From NCBI GenBank assembly GCA_027063065.1, contig JAMOSO010000001.1:13220-77219 (forward strand): a stretch of DNA of 64,000 nt. The letters are read 5' to 3'. The stretch comes from Planctomycetota bacterium (GTDB taxonomy: Bacteria; Planctomycetota; JAMOSO01). The position numbers and the translations under genes are program-made. The stretch's first letter is position 1, and every line of letters begins with the position of its first letter. Of the stretch, positions 9,441 through 19,316 are shown in pieces. The notes below the pieces were generated by a model. That model was not told the origin of the DNA. It saw nothing but the letters and a program-made list of their open reading frames with translations, and did no database searches.

Positions 9441-10069
9441 TTTAAAAAATCTACCAATGCTTCTTGAGTATTAAAAATATGGTGTGGGTTTGCTGATTTT
9501 AAATGATTAAAAGGTTGATATCCCCATGTTACACCTATGGCTTGAACATCAGCCTGTAAGGCATGTTTAATATCACTGGTAGCATCACCTATCATAAAAA
9601 TGCTATTAGCGTTAATTGACATATCTTTTTGTAATTTTTTTAATTTATCTGCTTTATTGCCAGCTGTTTCTTCACCTAAAACTTGAGTAAAATATTTATT
9701 AATGCCTTTACGATTTAAAGTAGGTTTTACAACTGATTCATGATTGGCCGTAATAATAACTAATGTAGCTATTTTGCTTAACCTTTTTAATGTTTGTTCA
9801 ATACCCGCAAATAAATCCACCTTATCTGTTGTGTTGTCCAAATAAGCCATAGTTTTATATACAAAATCTTTGTGTAAATGTTTTGGCATTTTAATTTGAT
9901 GGGCTAAGGCTTCAAAACTCATTGTCGGTAAATATTGTAAATCTGTTACACAAGGCAATTTAGAGTATTTTATCTGCTCACACGCATAACAGGCAGCTTT
10001 AATATTATGCTCGGCAGAATCTAACAAGACTCCATCGTAATCAAAGGCAACAACTGCTTGTCCAATCAT
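9419..10069 (-). CDS. HAD-family phosphatase (phosphoglycolate phosphatase-like)
   Basis: Haloacid-dehalogenase-type hydrolase of 216 residues. Motif I is AFDYDGVLLDSAE (nucleophile Asp and acid Asp), motif II is LVIITANHE, motif III a lysine in the NKADKLKKL stretch, and motif IV MIGDATSDI. The helical cap between motifs I and II is of the PGP/beta-phosphoglucomutase type. The substrate cannot be told from sequence; phosphoglycolate or another small sugar phosphate is plausible. It lies downstream of gap on the same strand, but gap has its own terminator between them in the opposite order, so it is probably transcribed separately. Confidence 0.88.
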   Translation of the reverse strand: MIGQAVVAFDYDGVLLDSAEHNIKAACYACEQIKYSKLPCVTDLQYLPTMSFEALAHQIKMPKHLHKDFVYKTMAYLDNTTDKVDLFAGIEQTLKRLSKIATLVIITANHESVVKPTLNRKGINKYFTQVLGEETAGNKADKLKKLQKDMSINANSIFMIGDATSDIKHALQADVQAIGVTWGYQPFNHLKSANPHHIFNTQEALVDFLNKTIAIT

Positions 10070-10090
10070 ATATTCTCACATTTATAGATA

Positions 10091-10119
10091 AAAAAAGCTC
10101 TGTGCATATTACACAGAGC
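10091..10119 (-). terminator. Intrinsic terminator of gap
   Basis: On the minus strand GCTCTGTG pairs with CACAGAGC around a seven-base loop and runs into TTTTTT. It lies about 40 bases after the gap stop codon and before the HAD gene start. Confidence 0.92.
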
Positions 10120-10157
10120 CTTTGTATTTTAAAACATATAAAAATATGCGTTAATTA

Positions 10158-11162
<1,005 letters not shown>

Positions 11163-11210
11163 TTATTTTAAACAGAAAACATAAAAAATACTTAATTTTT
11201 TGAACTCAAT

Positions 11211-11238
11211 ACTTTATAAATACCATTAAAAATGTCAA
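11211..11238 (-). promoter_or_regulatory. Sigma-70-type promoter of gap
   Basis: On the minus strand a perfect TTGACA (11238-11233) is followed after 16 bases by TAAAGT (11216-11211, 4 of 6 matches to TATAAT). It is about 60 bases upstream of the gap start codon, and no competing box was seen. Confidence 0.6.
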
Positions 11239-11284
11239 GATATTTCACCTGAATGTTTTATTTCAAACTAATTTAAAGGCCAAT

Positions 11285-12562
11285 ATGAGCACAAACACAC
11301 CCAAAAACACACAAATATGGCTACCTTTTACTCAAATGAGTGAAATAACCAAAAATCCCCCTATCGAAATAAAAAAAGCTAAGGGCGCTTGGCTATACGA
11401 CAATAATAACAACAAATATTTAGACGCAGTTGCATCTTGGTGGGTATCCGCGCTGGGGCATAACAATCCCAAAATTGCTAAAGCCATAGGCGAACAAGCC
11501 AAAAAATTAGATCAAGTTATTTTTGCAAATTGCACCCATACAGGCGCACAAGAAGTAGCCAAAAAAGTATTAAATTTGTTGCCAAATAAATTACAAAAAG
11601 TCTTTTTTAGCGACAATGGCTCCACTGCTGTAGAAGTGAGCTTAAAACTAGCTTTACAATATCATCATCAAACTGGCAACCCACAAAAAACTAAAATTAT
11701 GTCATTAAATGATGCCTACCACGGAGACACCATAGGAGCTATGAGCGTAAGTGGCACCGAGCATTTTTTTGCACCCTACAAACCAATGTTATTTAAATCG
11801 CCAAAAATTAAAAATTGGAATAAACTAGAACAAACAATCATTAAACACGCACACAAAACTGCTGCTATTATTGTTGAACCGCTAATTCAAGCGGCAGGCG
11901 GTATGAAAATTTATCACATAAAACACCTGCAACAATTAGCAAAATTATGCAAAAAACACAATGTTTTAGTCATATATGATGAAATAGCCACTGGCTTTGG
12001 CAGAACAGGCACAATGTTTGCCATGGATCAAATTGGCACCTCCAATTTATACGCTCCAGATATGGTATGCCTATCCAAAGGCTTAACAGGCGGAACAGTA
12101 GCCATGTCGATTACCGCTTGTAGCAATAAAATTTATAAAGCTTTTTTGGGGCCATACTCTGCTAATAAAACGTTTTTTCATGGTCATTCGTATACCGCTA
12201 ATCCAATAGCCTGTGCGGCTAGTATTGCCACATTAGACATATTTGCCAACCAAAATATAATAAAAAATATGCAAAAAAATATGCAATACTTTAATGATTG
12301 CGCACAAAAATTTGCCAAAAATTTACCTTTAAAAAACTTTCGTGCCTTAGGCTGGGTAGCCGCTTGGGACATAGATGATGTACGTAAATCACAAAAACAA
12401 AGATTAAGTCCTATAATCACAAAAACCGCACTCAAATACGGATTGCTAATTAGGCCATTAGGTAATGTGCTTTATTTTTGGCCACCAATTACATTAACTA
12501 AAACCGAAATTGATTTTATGTTTAACACCACAAAAAAAGTGTTAAACGAAATAATGATTTAA
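11285..12562 (+). CDS. bioA: Adenosylmethionine-8-amino-7-oxononanoate aminotransferase
   Basis: Class III PLP aminotransferase of biotin synthesis, which uses S-adenosylmethionine to make 7,8-diaminononanoate. The start QIWLPFTQM and the DAVASWWVSALGHNNP block are specific to BioA among class III enzymes. Further marks are SDNGSTAVEVSLK, YHGDTIGAMSVSG, the IYDEIATGFGRTG motif and the PLP lysine in LSKGLTGG. Length 425 is typical. An AAAGG site precedes the ATG. No other bio genes are nearby. Its start faces the gap promoter, so the two genes are divergently transcribed from a 131-base gap. Confidence 0.95.
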   Translation: MSTNTPKNTQIWLPFTQMSEITKNPPIEIKKAKGAWLYDNNNNKYLDAVASWWVSALGHNNPKIAKAIGEQAKKLDQVIFANCTHTGAQEVAKKVLNLLPNKLQKVFFSDNGSTAVEVSLKLALQYHHQTGNPQKTKIMSLNDAYHGDTIGAMSVSGTEHFFAPYKPMLFKSPKIKNWNKLEQTIIKHAHKTAAIIVEPLIQAAGGMKIYHIKHLQQLAKLCKKHNVLVIYDEIATGFGRTGTMFAMDQIGTSNLYAPDMVCLSKGLTGGTVAMSITACSNKIYKAFLGPYSANKTFFHGHSYTANPIACAASIATLDIFANQNIIKNMQKNMQYFNDCAQKFAKNLPLKNFRALGWVAAWDIDDVRKSQKQRLSPIITKTALKYGLLIRPLGNVLYFWPPITLTKTEIDFMFNTTKKVLNEIMI

Positions 12563-12638
12563 TATGCAATAAAGCCTGTTAGTAATAATAAAAAACTTTA
12601 TACTGCCATTTTTATTAAAATTTAACAAAGAGAGAATT

Positions 12639-12932
12639 ATGGAAACTGTTGATGATATCACAATGAATTACGAAGAAGACGGTCTTTTAAAAGTTAAAGA
12701 ACTTAAAAAAGAAGTCTTAACCAAAGGTGCATGGGCAACTGTAATGTTTACATTTCAAGAGTGGAGCAATAAAGACGAAGATTACGGCCCTGTTAAAGCT
12801 ACTATTCGCCGTTATCAAAAACGAGATGGCAGTTATAGACAAAAATCTAAATTTAATATCACTAATGGCAAACAAGCTCGCCAAATTATCAAAACATTAG
12901 ATAGCTGGTTTCCTGAAGAAGAAACTAACTAA
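12639..12932 (+). CDS. PC4/YdbC-like single-stranded nucleic-acid-binding protein
   Basis: A 97-residue protein whose residues 18-90 resemble the PC4/Sub1 coactivator fold found in bacterial YdbC-type proteins: alternating basic and aromatic strands (GAWATVMFTFQEWS, VKATIRRYQKRDGSYRQKSKFNITN) and then a helix (KQARQIIKTLDSWF). Such proteins bind single-stranded DNA or RNA; the role here is unknown. The ATG follows AAAGAGAGAATT. It is alone on the plus strand, and its stop overlaps the stop of the convergent methyltransferase gene by four bases. Family assignment is from pattern, not a search. Confidence 0.7.
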   Translation: METVDDITMNYEEDGLLKVKELKKEVLTKGAWATVMFTFQEWSNKDEDYGPVKATIRRYQKRDGSYRQKSKFNITNGKQARQIIKTLDSWFPEEETN

Positions 12933-13579
12933 AACCACCAAACCCGCTTACGATATTGATTGTAAGCGGGAAAATTTTTTATTAACTTCAACTCTTCCCT
13001 GCTAGCACGGTAAGATTGGCATAAAACAAACGTCAAAAATATAAACATATTAAAAAAACTAAAACGATATAAACCTATACCTAAAGCACCAAAAAACGAA
13101 CCAATATACATGGGATGACGCATAAACCTATAAATGCCTTTTGTTACTAACTCACGTGCCTCAGTCATAATAGAAAAACTGCGTCTAAGATAAAAAACAC
13201 CGACTATTTGGATTGACAAGCCAATAATCAATAACAAAACACACAAACTTTGTAACTGTGGCTGGGTTACAGGTGCTGGCTTAAAGCTATACGGGCTCAA
13301 TGCAAAAGGCAACATTGCAGTACCTAATGGGTAAATAGTCTGCCAAAAACCAACAGCCCTATCTACAGCTTTTAACCTAGTAATATAAGCAATAATAAAT
13401 AGCAAAAATTGAGTGTTTTCTAAATACCATAATAAAGGCATAGAATAACTGTGCAAATAACCGAAACGGTAATAAATCCAATAAGTAAAAAATAAGCCAC
13501 CTATTATGCGCCCTATCAAATCCCACCGACTAAGCCAGTTAAATGGTATGGCCAATATATTAAATAACTTATCTAACAT
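12929..13579 (-). CDS. Isoprenylcysteine-carboxyl-methyltransferase-like membrane protein
   Basis: A 216-residue integral membrane protein with about five hydrophobic segments. The C-terminal half has the phospholipid/isoprenylcysteine methyltransferase signature: MTEARELVTKGIYRFMRHPMYIGSF followed by SREELKLIKNFPAYNQYRKRVWW. Bacterial members methylate lipids or unknown small substrates with S-adenosylmethionine at the membrane. It follows fabH on the same strand with a 45-base gap and could be co-transcribed. The last codons form part of a hairpin shared with the convergent PC4-like gene. Confidence 0.82.
   Translation of the reverse strand: MLDKLFNILAIPFNWLSRWDLIGRIIGGLFFTYWIYYRFGYLHSYSMPLLWYLENTQFLLFIIAYITRLKAVDRAVGFWQTIYPLGTAMLPFALSPYSFKPAPVTQPQLQSLCVLLLIIGLSIQIVGVFYLRRSFSIMTEARELVTKGIYRFMRHPMYIGSFFGALGIGLYRFSFFNMFIFLTFVLCQSYRASREELKLIKNFPAYNQYRKRVWWF
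12943..12980 (+). terminator. Hairpin terminator after the PC4-like gene
   Basis: CCCGCTTAC (12943-12951) and GTAAGCGGG (12962-12970) form a perfect nine-base stem with a ten-base loop, followed by AAAATTTTTT. It lies inside the last codons of the convergent methyltransferase gene. The U-run is offset by four A, so termination may be imperfect. Confidence 0.7.
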
Positions 13580-13624
13580 TTTAAACGTTTAAAAGTTAAA
13601 TATACCTAACCAACCTATAGTCTA

Positions 13625-14623
13625 CTAATTTTTAATATAACGCAATACACCACCTGCAGTAGTAAAGCCTGCACCAAAAGTAGTCATAACAATATTATCC
13701 CCATGCTTTATGCGATTAGTATCAAATGCCTCACGCAGAGCAATACCCACCGAAGCACTAGAGGTATTTCCATATTTTTCTAAATTAATAAATACCTTAT
13801 CACTACTTAACTTTAATTTTTTACCTACAGACTTAATAATGCGTATATTAGCTTGGTGCGGTATCAAAAGCGAAATATCATCTAAGCCTAGACCACTTTC
13901 TTCTAAAACAGCTTTAGATATACCTGACATAGAATTGACCGCATGCTTATACACCGCTTGTCCATCCATAGTTATATATTGTAAACGTTTATCAATTACA
14001 TCTTGCGATGCTGGATTTCTGGACCCACAGCCAGGTATTTTTAATAAGTCTGCACAATTGCCATCAGAACTTAATTTAAGCCCCACCACATCAAAACCAT
14101 CTTTATCAGTATCCATCTCTAATACAAATGTAGCGGCACCATCACCAAATAAAATGCAAGTATTTCTATCTGTAAAGTCAGAAAATTTAGTTAAAGTATC
14201 CACACCTACAACCAAGGCTTTACGATATGCACCTGCTCTTAACATATTATTGGCAACCTCTAAGGCATACATCATACCACTGCAAGCAGCAGAAACATCC
14301 AAACATACAGCAGTGGTAGGCACACCTAATTTAGCTTGCAAAATACATCCTGTAGAAGGAAACAACATATCTGGACTTGTAGTGCCAACCACAATTAAAT
14401 CAATATCATCGGCACACAACCCTGCATCATTTAATGCATTTGTCGCGCTAATCAAAGCTAAATCACTTGATGCTTGCTCTTGGCTTGATATATGCCTTTC
14501 CTGTATACCCGTTCGGGATACAATCCACTCGTCATTTGTATCAACCATTTGTTCTAAATCTTGATTAGTAAGCACCTTATCCGGTACATAACAACCAAAT
14601 CCCGTTATTCTTGCAATTTTCAC
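13625..14623 (-). CDS. fabH: 3-oxoacyl-[ACP] synthase III
   Basis: Starts fatty acid synthesis by condensing acetyl-CoA with malonyl-ACP. The catalytic triad is visible: Cys114 in DVSAACSGMM, His256 in IPHQANIRI and Asn286 in KYGNTSSASVG. The N-terminus has the family marks GCYVPDKVLTN and TNDEWIVSRTGIQERHI. The length of 332 is normal. It starts with GTG, supported by a GGAGATACT ribosome-binding site. No other fab genes are adjacent, although fabH usually sits with plsX and fabD. The methyltransferase downstream may share the transcript. Confidence 0.97.
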   Translation of the reverse strand: MKIARITGFGCYVPDKVLTNQDLEQMVDTNDEWIVSRTGIQERHISSQEQASSDLALISATNALNDAGLCADDIDLIVVGTTSPDMLFPSTGCILQAKLGVPTTAVCLDVSAACSGMMYALEVANNMLRAGAYRKALVVGVDTLTKFSDFTDRNTCILFGDGAATFVLEMDTDKDGFDVVGLKLSSDGNCADLLKIPGCGSRNPASQDVIDKRLQYITMDGQAVYKHAVNSMSGISKAVLEESGLGLDDISLLIPHQANIRIIKSVGKKLKLSSDKVFINLEKYGNTSSASVGIALREAFDTNRIKHGDNIVMTTFGAGFTTAGGVLRYIKN

Positions 14624-14734
14624 AGTATCTCCAGAAGCTATATTTATAACATAAAAACTATTTATAATATCACTATATCGCTAATATTTCAATTATCCTA
14701 AAAAATATTCATCACACTTCACTTAAAATCAAAT

Positions 14735-16357
14735 TTACAAAATAGGCACCCAATAACATTGGATATTATTAGGCATAAATTGCAATAGTTTATTTAATGC
14801 TTCTGCATTGGATATTTTAACAGCATATAAATTTGCCGATATAAATTTATCTTGCATCATTATTGGTGATTGAATAAACACATTTGCCATATTCCATACA
14901 GATCCAATTTGATGATGAACCTTCTCGACAGAATTAGATATCAAAATATCATTTATAAAAAACAATAAAGGAAAAGACACCTCCTCAGCACATCTAAAAC
15001 GCATTAAAGACAAACTAATAAAATTATAATTATCTATAAAATTAGATGTCACTGGCACAGACTTATCCACCGTAAAAACAATCTCATTGCCTGTACTAAA
15101 TTGAAATAATGATATCGAGGCTACACTACCATGTGCATTCACTAAAGTAATAGGCAACGATTTTTTAAAATTAACCATCAATGCTTTTGTATTATTTATT
15201 ATCAAATCATTATGACCATAAAAATTAGCACATTTACCATCGTGAACAGGTATTAAATGATAGCTTAATTGCTTTTGGTTTTTTTGATTAATTATATTAA
15301 TAATTTTCTTATAGTCCGCTTGTAATGCCCACTTATGCTCTAATACAGAAACATTAATAAATTGATACAGCAAAATAACTAAAGATAAAGCCTCAAACAC
15401 ATATTTTATCTTCCCATCTAAATTAAAAATAAAAATATATAATAAATACACAGTAATTGGCACAATATATATGTATACTCTTGCGGGTCCAAAATGCGAC
15501 ATAAGTGCCACAACTATAGCAACCCATAATACTCCCACAAAATAAAATGCAACAAATCTTGTTTTAACACTTATCGCACTCATTAAGACCAAAACAACTA
15601 TAGGTAAACCTATAACAGATTTAAGTATTAATATTCCATTAGTTATCAATAAAGAAAAATCCGTTACAACACTTTGTTGCTGAGCTAAAAATAAAATATG
15701 TCGATAGAAATACACTACCACTAAAATTATAAAACACGGCAAAATAACATCTAACCATTTACCTTGTTTTTGTTTAACTTCCGCTACATATATATAGCCC
15801 AAAATTGGCACAATAAACAAAAATGCAACCAATAAGGTTAACTGTGATAGTAAGGTTAATAAGCACAACACCACTGTTCTTTTATTACAGGCTTGATATG
15901 TTAATAATAGTAAAAACAAACAGACCTCTAAAACAACATAAGAATAAGGCCTAGCCATATGAGAATAATGCACTAATATTGGTGATGTAATACAAAATAA
16001 AGCCACACATATAGAATAAACATTATGCTTTGTTCTGCGCCAAAAGGCATAATACATAACCAAAGGGGTAACACAACCAGCTAAAAAATTAGGAAATCTA
16101 TACCAAAACTCTTGATGGACACCTTGCATAAACCACAAACGATTAAACGCATGAGTTAAAGGTGGATAATTAGAAAAAATATCCGAAAATAATATTCCAA
16201 AAAAAGATGAATCTGGATAGTCTTGCAATGGCCAGATTTCATCATACTCTAAGCCTCTAAACATTCCAGAAATACGCACCATAAATGATATGCACAATAA
16301 CAATAAATATATAACAAATGTATGCTTTGTGAACAGTGTTTGAAGTTTAGCTAACAT
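14735..16357 (-). CDS. GT39/ArnT-like membrane glycosyltransferase
   Basis: Polytopic membrane protein of 540 residues with about ten hydrophobic segments in the first 350 and a soluble C-terminal region. GLEYDEIWPLQDYP soon after the first membrane segment carries the acidic motif of lipid-phosphate-sugar transferases (PMT_2/ArnT). YSHMARPYSYVVLE matches the conserved second-loop region. Such enzymes move a sugar from a polyprenyl carrier onto an extracytoplasmic acceptor; the acceptor here is unknown. The ATG at 16357 overlaps the TGA of the upstream Wzy-like gene by one base (TGATG), so the two are coupled. Confidence 0.8.
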   Translation of the reverse strand: MLAKLQTLFTKHTFVIYLLLLCISFMVRISGMFRGLEYDEIWPLQDYPDSSFFGILFSDIFSNYPPLTHAFNRLWFMQGVHQEFWYRFPNFLAGCVTPLVMYYAFWRRTKHNVYSICVALFCITSPILVHYSHMARPYSYVVLEVCLFLLLLTYQACNKRTVVLCLLTLLSQLTLLVAFLFIVPILGYIYVAEVKQKQGKWLDVILPCFIILVVVYFYRHILFLAQQQSVVTDFSLLITNGILILKSVIGLPIVVLVLMSAISVKTRFVAFYFVGVLWVAIVVALMSHFGPARVYIYIVPITVYLLYIFIFNLDGKIKYVFEALSLVILLYQFINVSVLEHKWALQADYKKIINIINQKNQKQLSYHLIPVHDGKCANFYGHNDLIINNTKALMVNFKKSLPITLVNAHGSVASISLFQFSTGNEIVFTVDKSVPVTSNFIDNYNFISLSLMRFRCAEEVSFPLLFFINDILISNSVEKVHHQIGSVWNMANVFIQSPIMMQDKFISANLYAVKISNAEALNKLLQFMPNNIQCYWVPIL

Positions 16358-18519
16358 CAATATTTTAGTATAAGATTGGCTAATGCCTGTTGTTTTTTTG
16401 TTAATATCGATTTGTAACGTTTATTTAGTTGAGCGATATGCGCATGGGCCTCTTGATGATTACCCAAAAACAAACTGGCTTGGGCGATGCCCAAAATTAC
16501 ATCAGGACGTGTATCACCTTTTTTTAAAAATTGTTTATATAAATTATAAGCATATTGCCATCTATGTAAGCGTAAACTTGTTTTAGCTAAAAAGTATTTT
16601 AAAGGCTCGTTAAATTTTTCTAACTCTGTTTGATATATTTTATCTAACAATTGGTTTGCTTTGTTATTATTTTTAGTAAACAATGCCACTTTTAACAACC
16701 CTACCCAACCTTGCGAACTGTACGGGTATAATTCTGCGTGTTTTACATAAGCTTTTATAGCCTTATTAACATATCCGTACTTTAAATTAGTATCAGCTAT
16801 TAACATATCAGTAGCTTTTGGCTTATCAGCACATTTAAGCAAATTGATAATCAAATCTTGCGGATAAGTACGTGCCACCATAATTTTAATAAATAATTGT
16901 TGTGATTTAGTAAAGTGCAATAGAAGCTTGTTTATATCATCAGATTGCGCTACTAGACTAGCTATTGAATCTCTGTAAAAATAATCGTGATAATCTCGAA
17001 ACATTTCTGTTAACAATGGCACCAGCCTTGCAGATAAATTTTGCGTATTTAAACCCATTTGTGGAACAATTTTTGAAATATTAACATAATGAGGTGAAAT
17101 TTGCTCTAATTCATTTGCTATACTTAAAGCTTGGCTTTCTTGATGAAGCTGTCGATAAAGCCCAAATAAACGCCACCGTAAAAAAGATTCTTTGTGTAAA
17201 GAATTTAATTTATTTTTAGATAACTCTAACGATTTAACTGCCTGTTGTAATTTACCTAAGGAAGCCAAATTTTGCCCTTGATAATAATGATAATGTGCTA
17301 CTCCAGAGCGAATAACCAAATATATACATAAACAAATCACAGGTATTAAAATTAATTGCTTTAATTTAACATACCTAATATTAACAACAAAATTACCACC
17401 TACTATACTTAATAAAATGGCATAATTAGTCCAAAAAACTATAGGAAAAAACTCATAACGCATAGCCCCACTTAAGCCTATAGAAAATACCCACGCCAAA
17501 TGTATTAAACAAATAGGAATAGCCGTTTTTACAGGATGCCGATAAAACAAAAATAATGGCAATAAAATAATTGCTAAAAAAACACTTAGACCAACTATGC
17601 CTAAAGAGCCTAACAACTGGGCGTATTCATTATGAGCTGTATTTAAAATTAAACCAAAACCAGGTAATAAATACCAATCTGCTGGGGCAAAACTATTAAA
17701 TAAGCCAATATAACTACCAGCACCATGACCTAATAAAGGTGCGTTTTTACATAAACTTAAAGCTGTTTGGATAGTAGTATACCTAACTGCCTGAGACACG
17801 CGTAAATAATTTAAAACACTCTCATTTAAAGATAACAAAACAGCAAAAACAATTAGCAATAATAAAATAATATAAAAAATGTTTTTTTTATGCCTAGTTA
17901 TATATGCTAATGCAAAAATAATACTAGAAAGCACAAACGCTAACGATGAGGATTGACTACGACATTTAGCAAATGCAAAAGATAAAACTAAAAGTGCAAC
18001 CACATAAAGCACATATTGAATTTTAGAAGTATTGATATTTTTTATATTATATAATTGAAAGACAACACAGATTATCGGCGCAATTAAATAAGCCCCAAAA
18101 ATATTAGGATTACCCAATGGCCACATTAAACGGTTTAAATTATGATAATATAAAAAGCCTAACCCCATTAACGCCGTCAATACACCACCTAAAATAATAG
18201 CGTAAATGATATGCTTAATATTGATAGCAGAAAATTTTAATACACTAACTATTGCTATCCATAAACCAATAAATAGCAAATCGACAGACCTATGCCAAGA
18301 TGCCAAAGCAATCTCGCTGTAAAATACAGAATAAATGTTTAGTAAAGCAAATATAAAAAAACCAATACTTAGAGCATTTATTTTACGACTATGCAACAAA
18401 GAGCCGGTAGCTACAATCACTAAACATTGAAACACCAATTGCTTTACATATATATAACTATATAAATCAACAAGTATAAACGATGGAATTAACGCAAAAA
18501 TAAAAAGAATATTGGGCAT
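16357..18519 (-). CDS. O-antigen ligase/polymerase (Wzy/WaaL-like) with C-terminal TPR region
   Basis: Residues 1-400 hold about eleven membrane segments. The large periplasmic loop has GHGAGSYIGLF and NTAHNEYAQLLGSLGIVGL, the Wzy_C signature of O-antigen ligases and polymerases. Residues 410-720 are helical repeats resembling TPRs (GQNLASLGKLQQAVKSLELS, ILGIAQASLFLGNHQEAHAH). Wzy_C proteins with a TPR tail are also known as pilin oligosaccharyltransferases, so it may act on glycans or on pilins; the neighbouring pseudopilin genes fit the second idea (inference). Translation is coupled to the GT39-like gene downstream. Confidence 0.85.
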   Translation of the reverse strand: MPNILFIFALIPSFILVDLYSYIYVKQLVFQCLVIVATGSLLHSRKINALSIGFFIFALLNIYSVFYSEIALASWHRSVDLLFIGLWIAIVSVLKFSAINIKHIIYAIILGGVLTALMGLGFLYYHNLNRLMWPLGNPNIFGAYLIAPIICVVFQLYNIKNINTSKIQYVLYVVALLVLSFAFAKCRSQSSSLAFVLSSIIFALAYITRHKKNIFYIILLLLIVFAVLLSLNESVLNYLRVSQAVRYTTIQTALSLCKNAPLLGHGAGSYIGLFNSFAPADWYLLPGFGLILNTAHNEYAQLLGSLGIVGLSVFLAIILLPLFLFYRHPVKTAIPICLIHLAWVFSIGLSGAMRYEFFPIVFWTNYAILLSIVGGNFVVNIRYVKLKQLILIPVICLCIYLVIRSGVAHYHYYQGQNLASLGKLQQAVKSLELSKNKLNSLHKESFLRWRLFGLYRQLHQESQALSIANELEQISPHYVNISKIVPQMGLNTQNLSARLVPLLTEMFRDYHDYFYRDSIASLVAQSDDINKLLLHFTKSQQLFIKIMVARTYPQDLIINLLKCADKPKATDMLIADTNLKYGYVNKAIKAYVKHAELYPYSSQGWVGLLKVALFTKNNNKANQLLDKIYQTELEKFNEPLKYFLAKTSLRLHRWQYAYNLYKQFLKKGDTRPDVILGIAQASLFLGNHQEAHAHIAQLNKRYKSILTKKQQALANLILKY

Positions 18520-18532
18520 TTATAAATTGTAA

Positions 18533-18568
18533 CCAAAAAAAAACGGCGAGCAACAAAGGCTCGCCGTT
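18533..18568 (-). terminator. Strong terminator after the 18.6-kb pseudopilin gene
   Basis: AACGGCGAG and CTCGCCGTT form a perfect nine-base GC-rich stem around a nine-base loop. On the minus strand this is followed by a run of at least eight T. It isolates the pseudopilin gene from the Wzy-like gene that starts 14 bases further on. Confidence 0.95.
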
Positions 18569-18591
18569 TTAATAATATTTAAATTTAAATA

Positions 18592-19215
18592 TTAATTAGT
18601 TTCACCTGGAGAGAAAAATTTATCCGCTCCAATCATTGTAGCATCTGTAGGTGCCGCACTAGATGCAGCAGAAGTATCTATATCTTCTTTAATATCAGTA
18701 ACTTTTTTAACTGAAGCATCTGTTTTTAAGACATGAAAATATTCATTACCTTCACCCCAAAATGATGGATAATCAGAAATATGAACTGTAGTTTTAATAT
18801 TTACAGAAGCAGCTAAAGTTAAAGTATTTAATGCATAATTAGAATTGATGACTTTTGTAGGAGCTGTGACACTGTCTAACTCAGGAACTTTTAAAGCACC
18901 ACGTTGAGGCGATTCAAAAGTTTTTACAGATAAGTTTTGATCATTCATTAAACATGCAAATGCTTGACCTACGCCATTGTCGCTAGCATCAACATTAGCT
19001 TTAGCCGCTTCTAAACCAGGAAACACATCTTTGTTATCCATAGTGTACATAGCCATTGAACTTGCCATTGCTTTAAGATTTGACATAGATTTAACAGCAT
19101 TGGCTTTTTCTTTTGCCTTGCCAAGTGATGGCAATAACATTGAAGCCAAGATTGCGATAATCGAAATTACAACTAGCAATTCGATAAGGGTGAAGCCTTT
19201 TAGTAGTTTTTTCAT
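18592..19215 (-). CDS. Type II/IV pseudopilin-like protein, copy 1
   Basis: A 207-residue prepilin with a short basic leader (MKKLLKG), a type III cleavage site before Phe and the helix FTLIELLVVISIIAILASML with the conserved Glu5 of the mature protein. LLPSLGKAKEKA after it is the pattern frequent in Lentisphaerota and relatives. The globular part has only one or no Cys pair and a Ser/Thr/Ala-rich end. It has its own sigma-70-type promoter, AGGAGG ribosome-binding site and strong terminator, so expression is probably high. It is a clear paralogue of the gene at 19.3 kb. It may be the major subunit of a pilus or pseudopilus. Confidence 0.9.
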   Translation of the reverse strand: MKKLLKGFTLIELLVVISIIAILASMLLPSLGKAKEKANAVKSMSNLKAMASSMAMYTMDNKDVFPGLEAAKANVDASDNGVGQAFACLMNDQNLSVKTFESPQRGALKVPELDSVTAPTKVINSNYALNTLTLAASVNIKTTVHISDYPSFWGEGNEYFHVLKTDASVKKVTDIKEDIDTSAASSAAPTDATMIGADKFFSPGETN

Positions 19216-19250
19216 ACTACCTCCTAAAAAAAAGAAAAAAGTGTAAATAA

Positions 19251-19279
19251 AACATATACCACATATCTGATATTGTCAA
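19251..19279 (-). promoter_or_regulatory. Promoter of pseudopilin copy 1
   Basis: On the minus strand TTGACA (19279-19274, perfect) and TATGTT (19256-19251, 4 of 6) are 17 bases apart. An AGGAGG ribosome-binding site (19225-19220) follows, four bases before the ATG. Confidence 0.65.
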
Positions 19280-19316
19280 TACATAATTTAAAATATAGTA
19301 TGCTCTATCGTACAAG

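Noticed and set aside
13710-14564. 284-codon plus-strand frame opposite fabH
   Set aside because: Entirely antisense to a clear fabH gene; its Ser/Thr/Ile-rich content is a shadow of the real codons.
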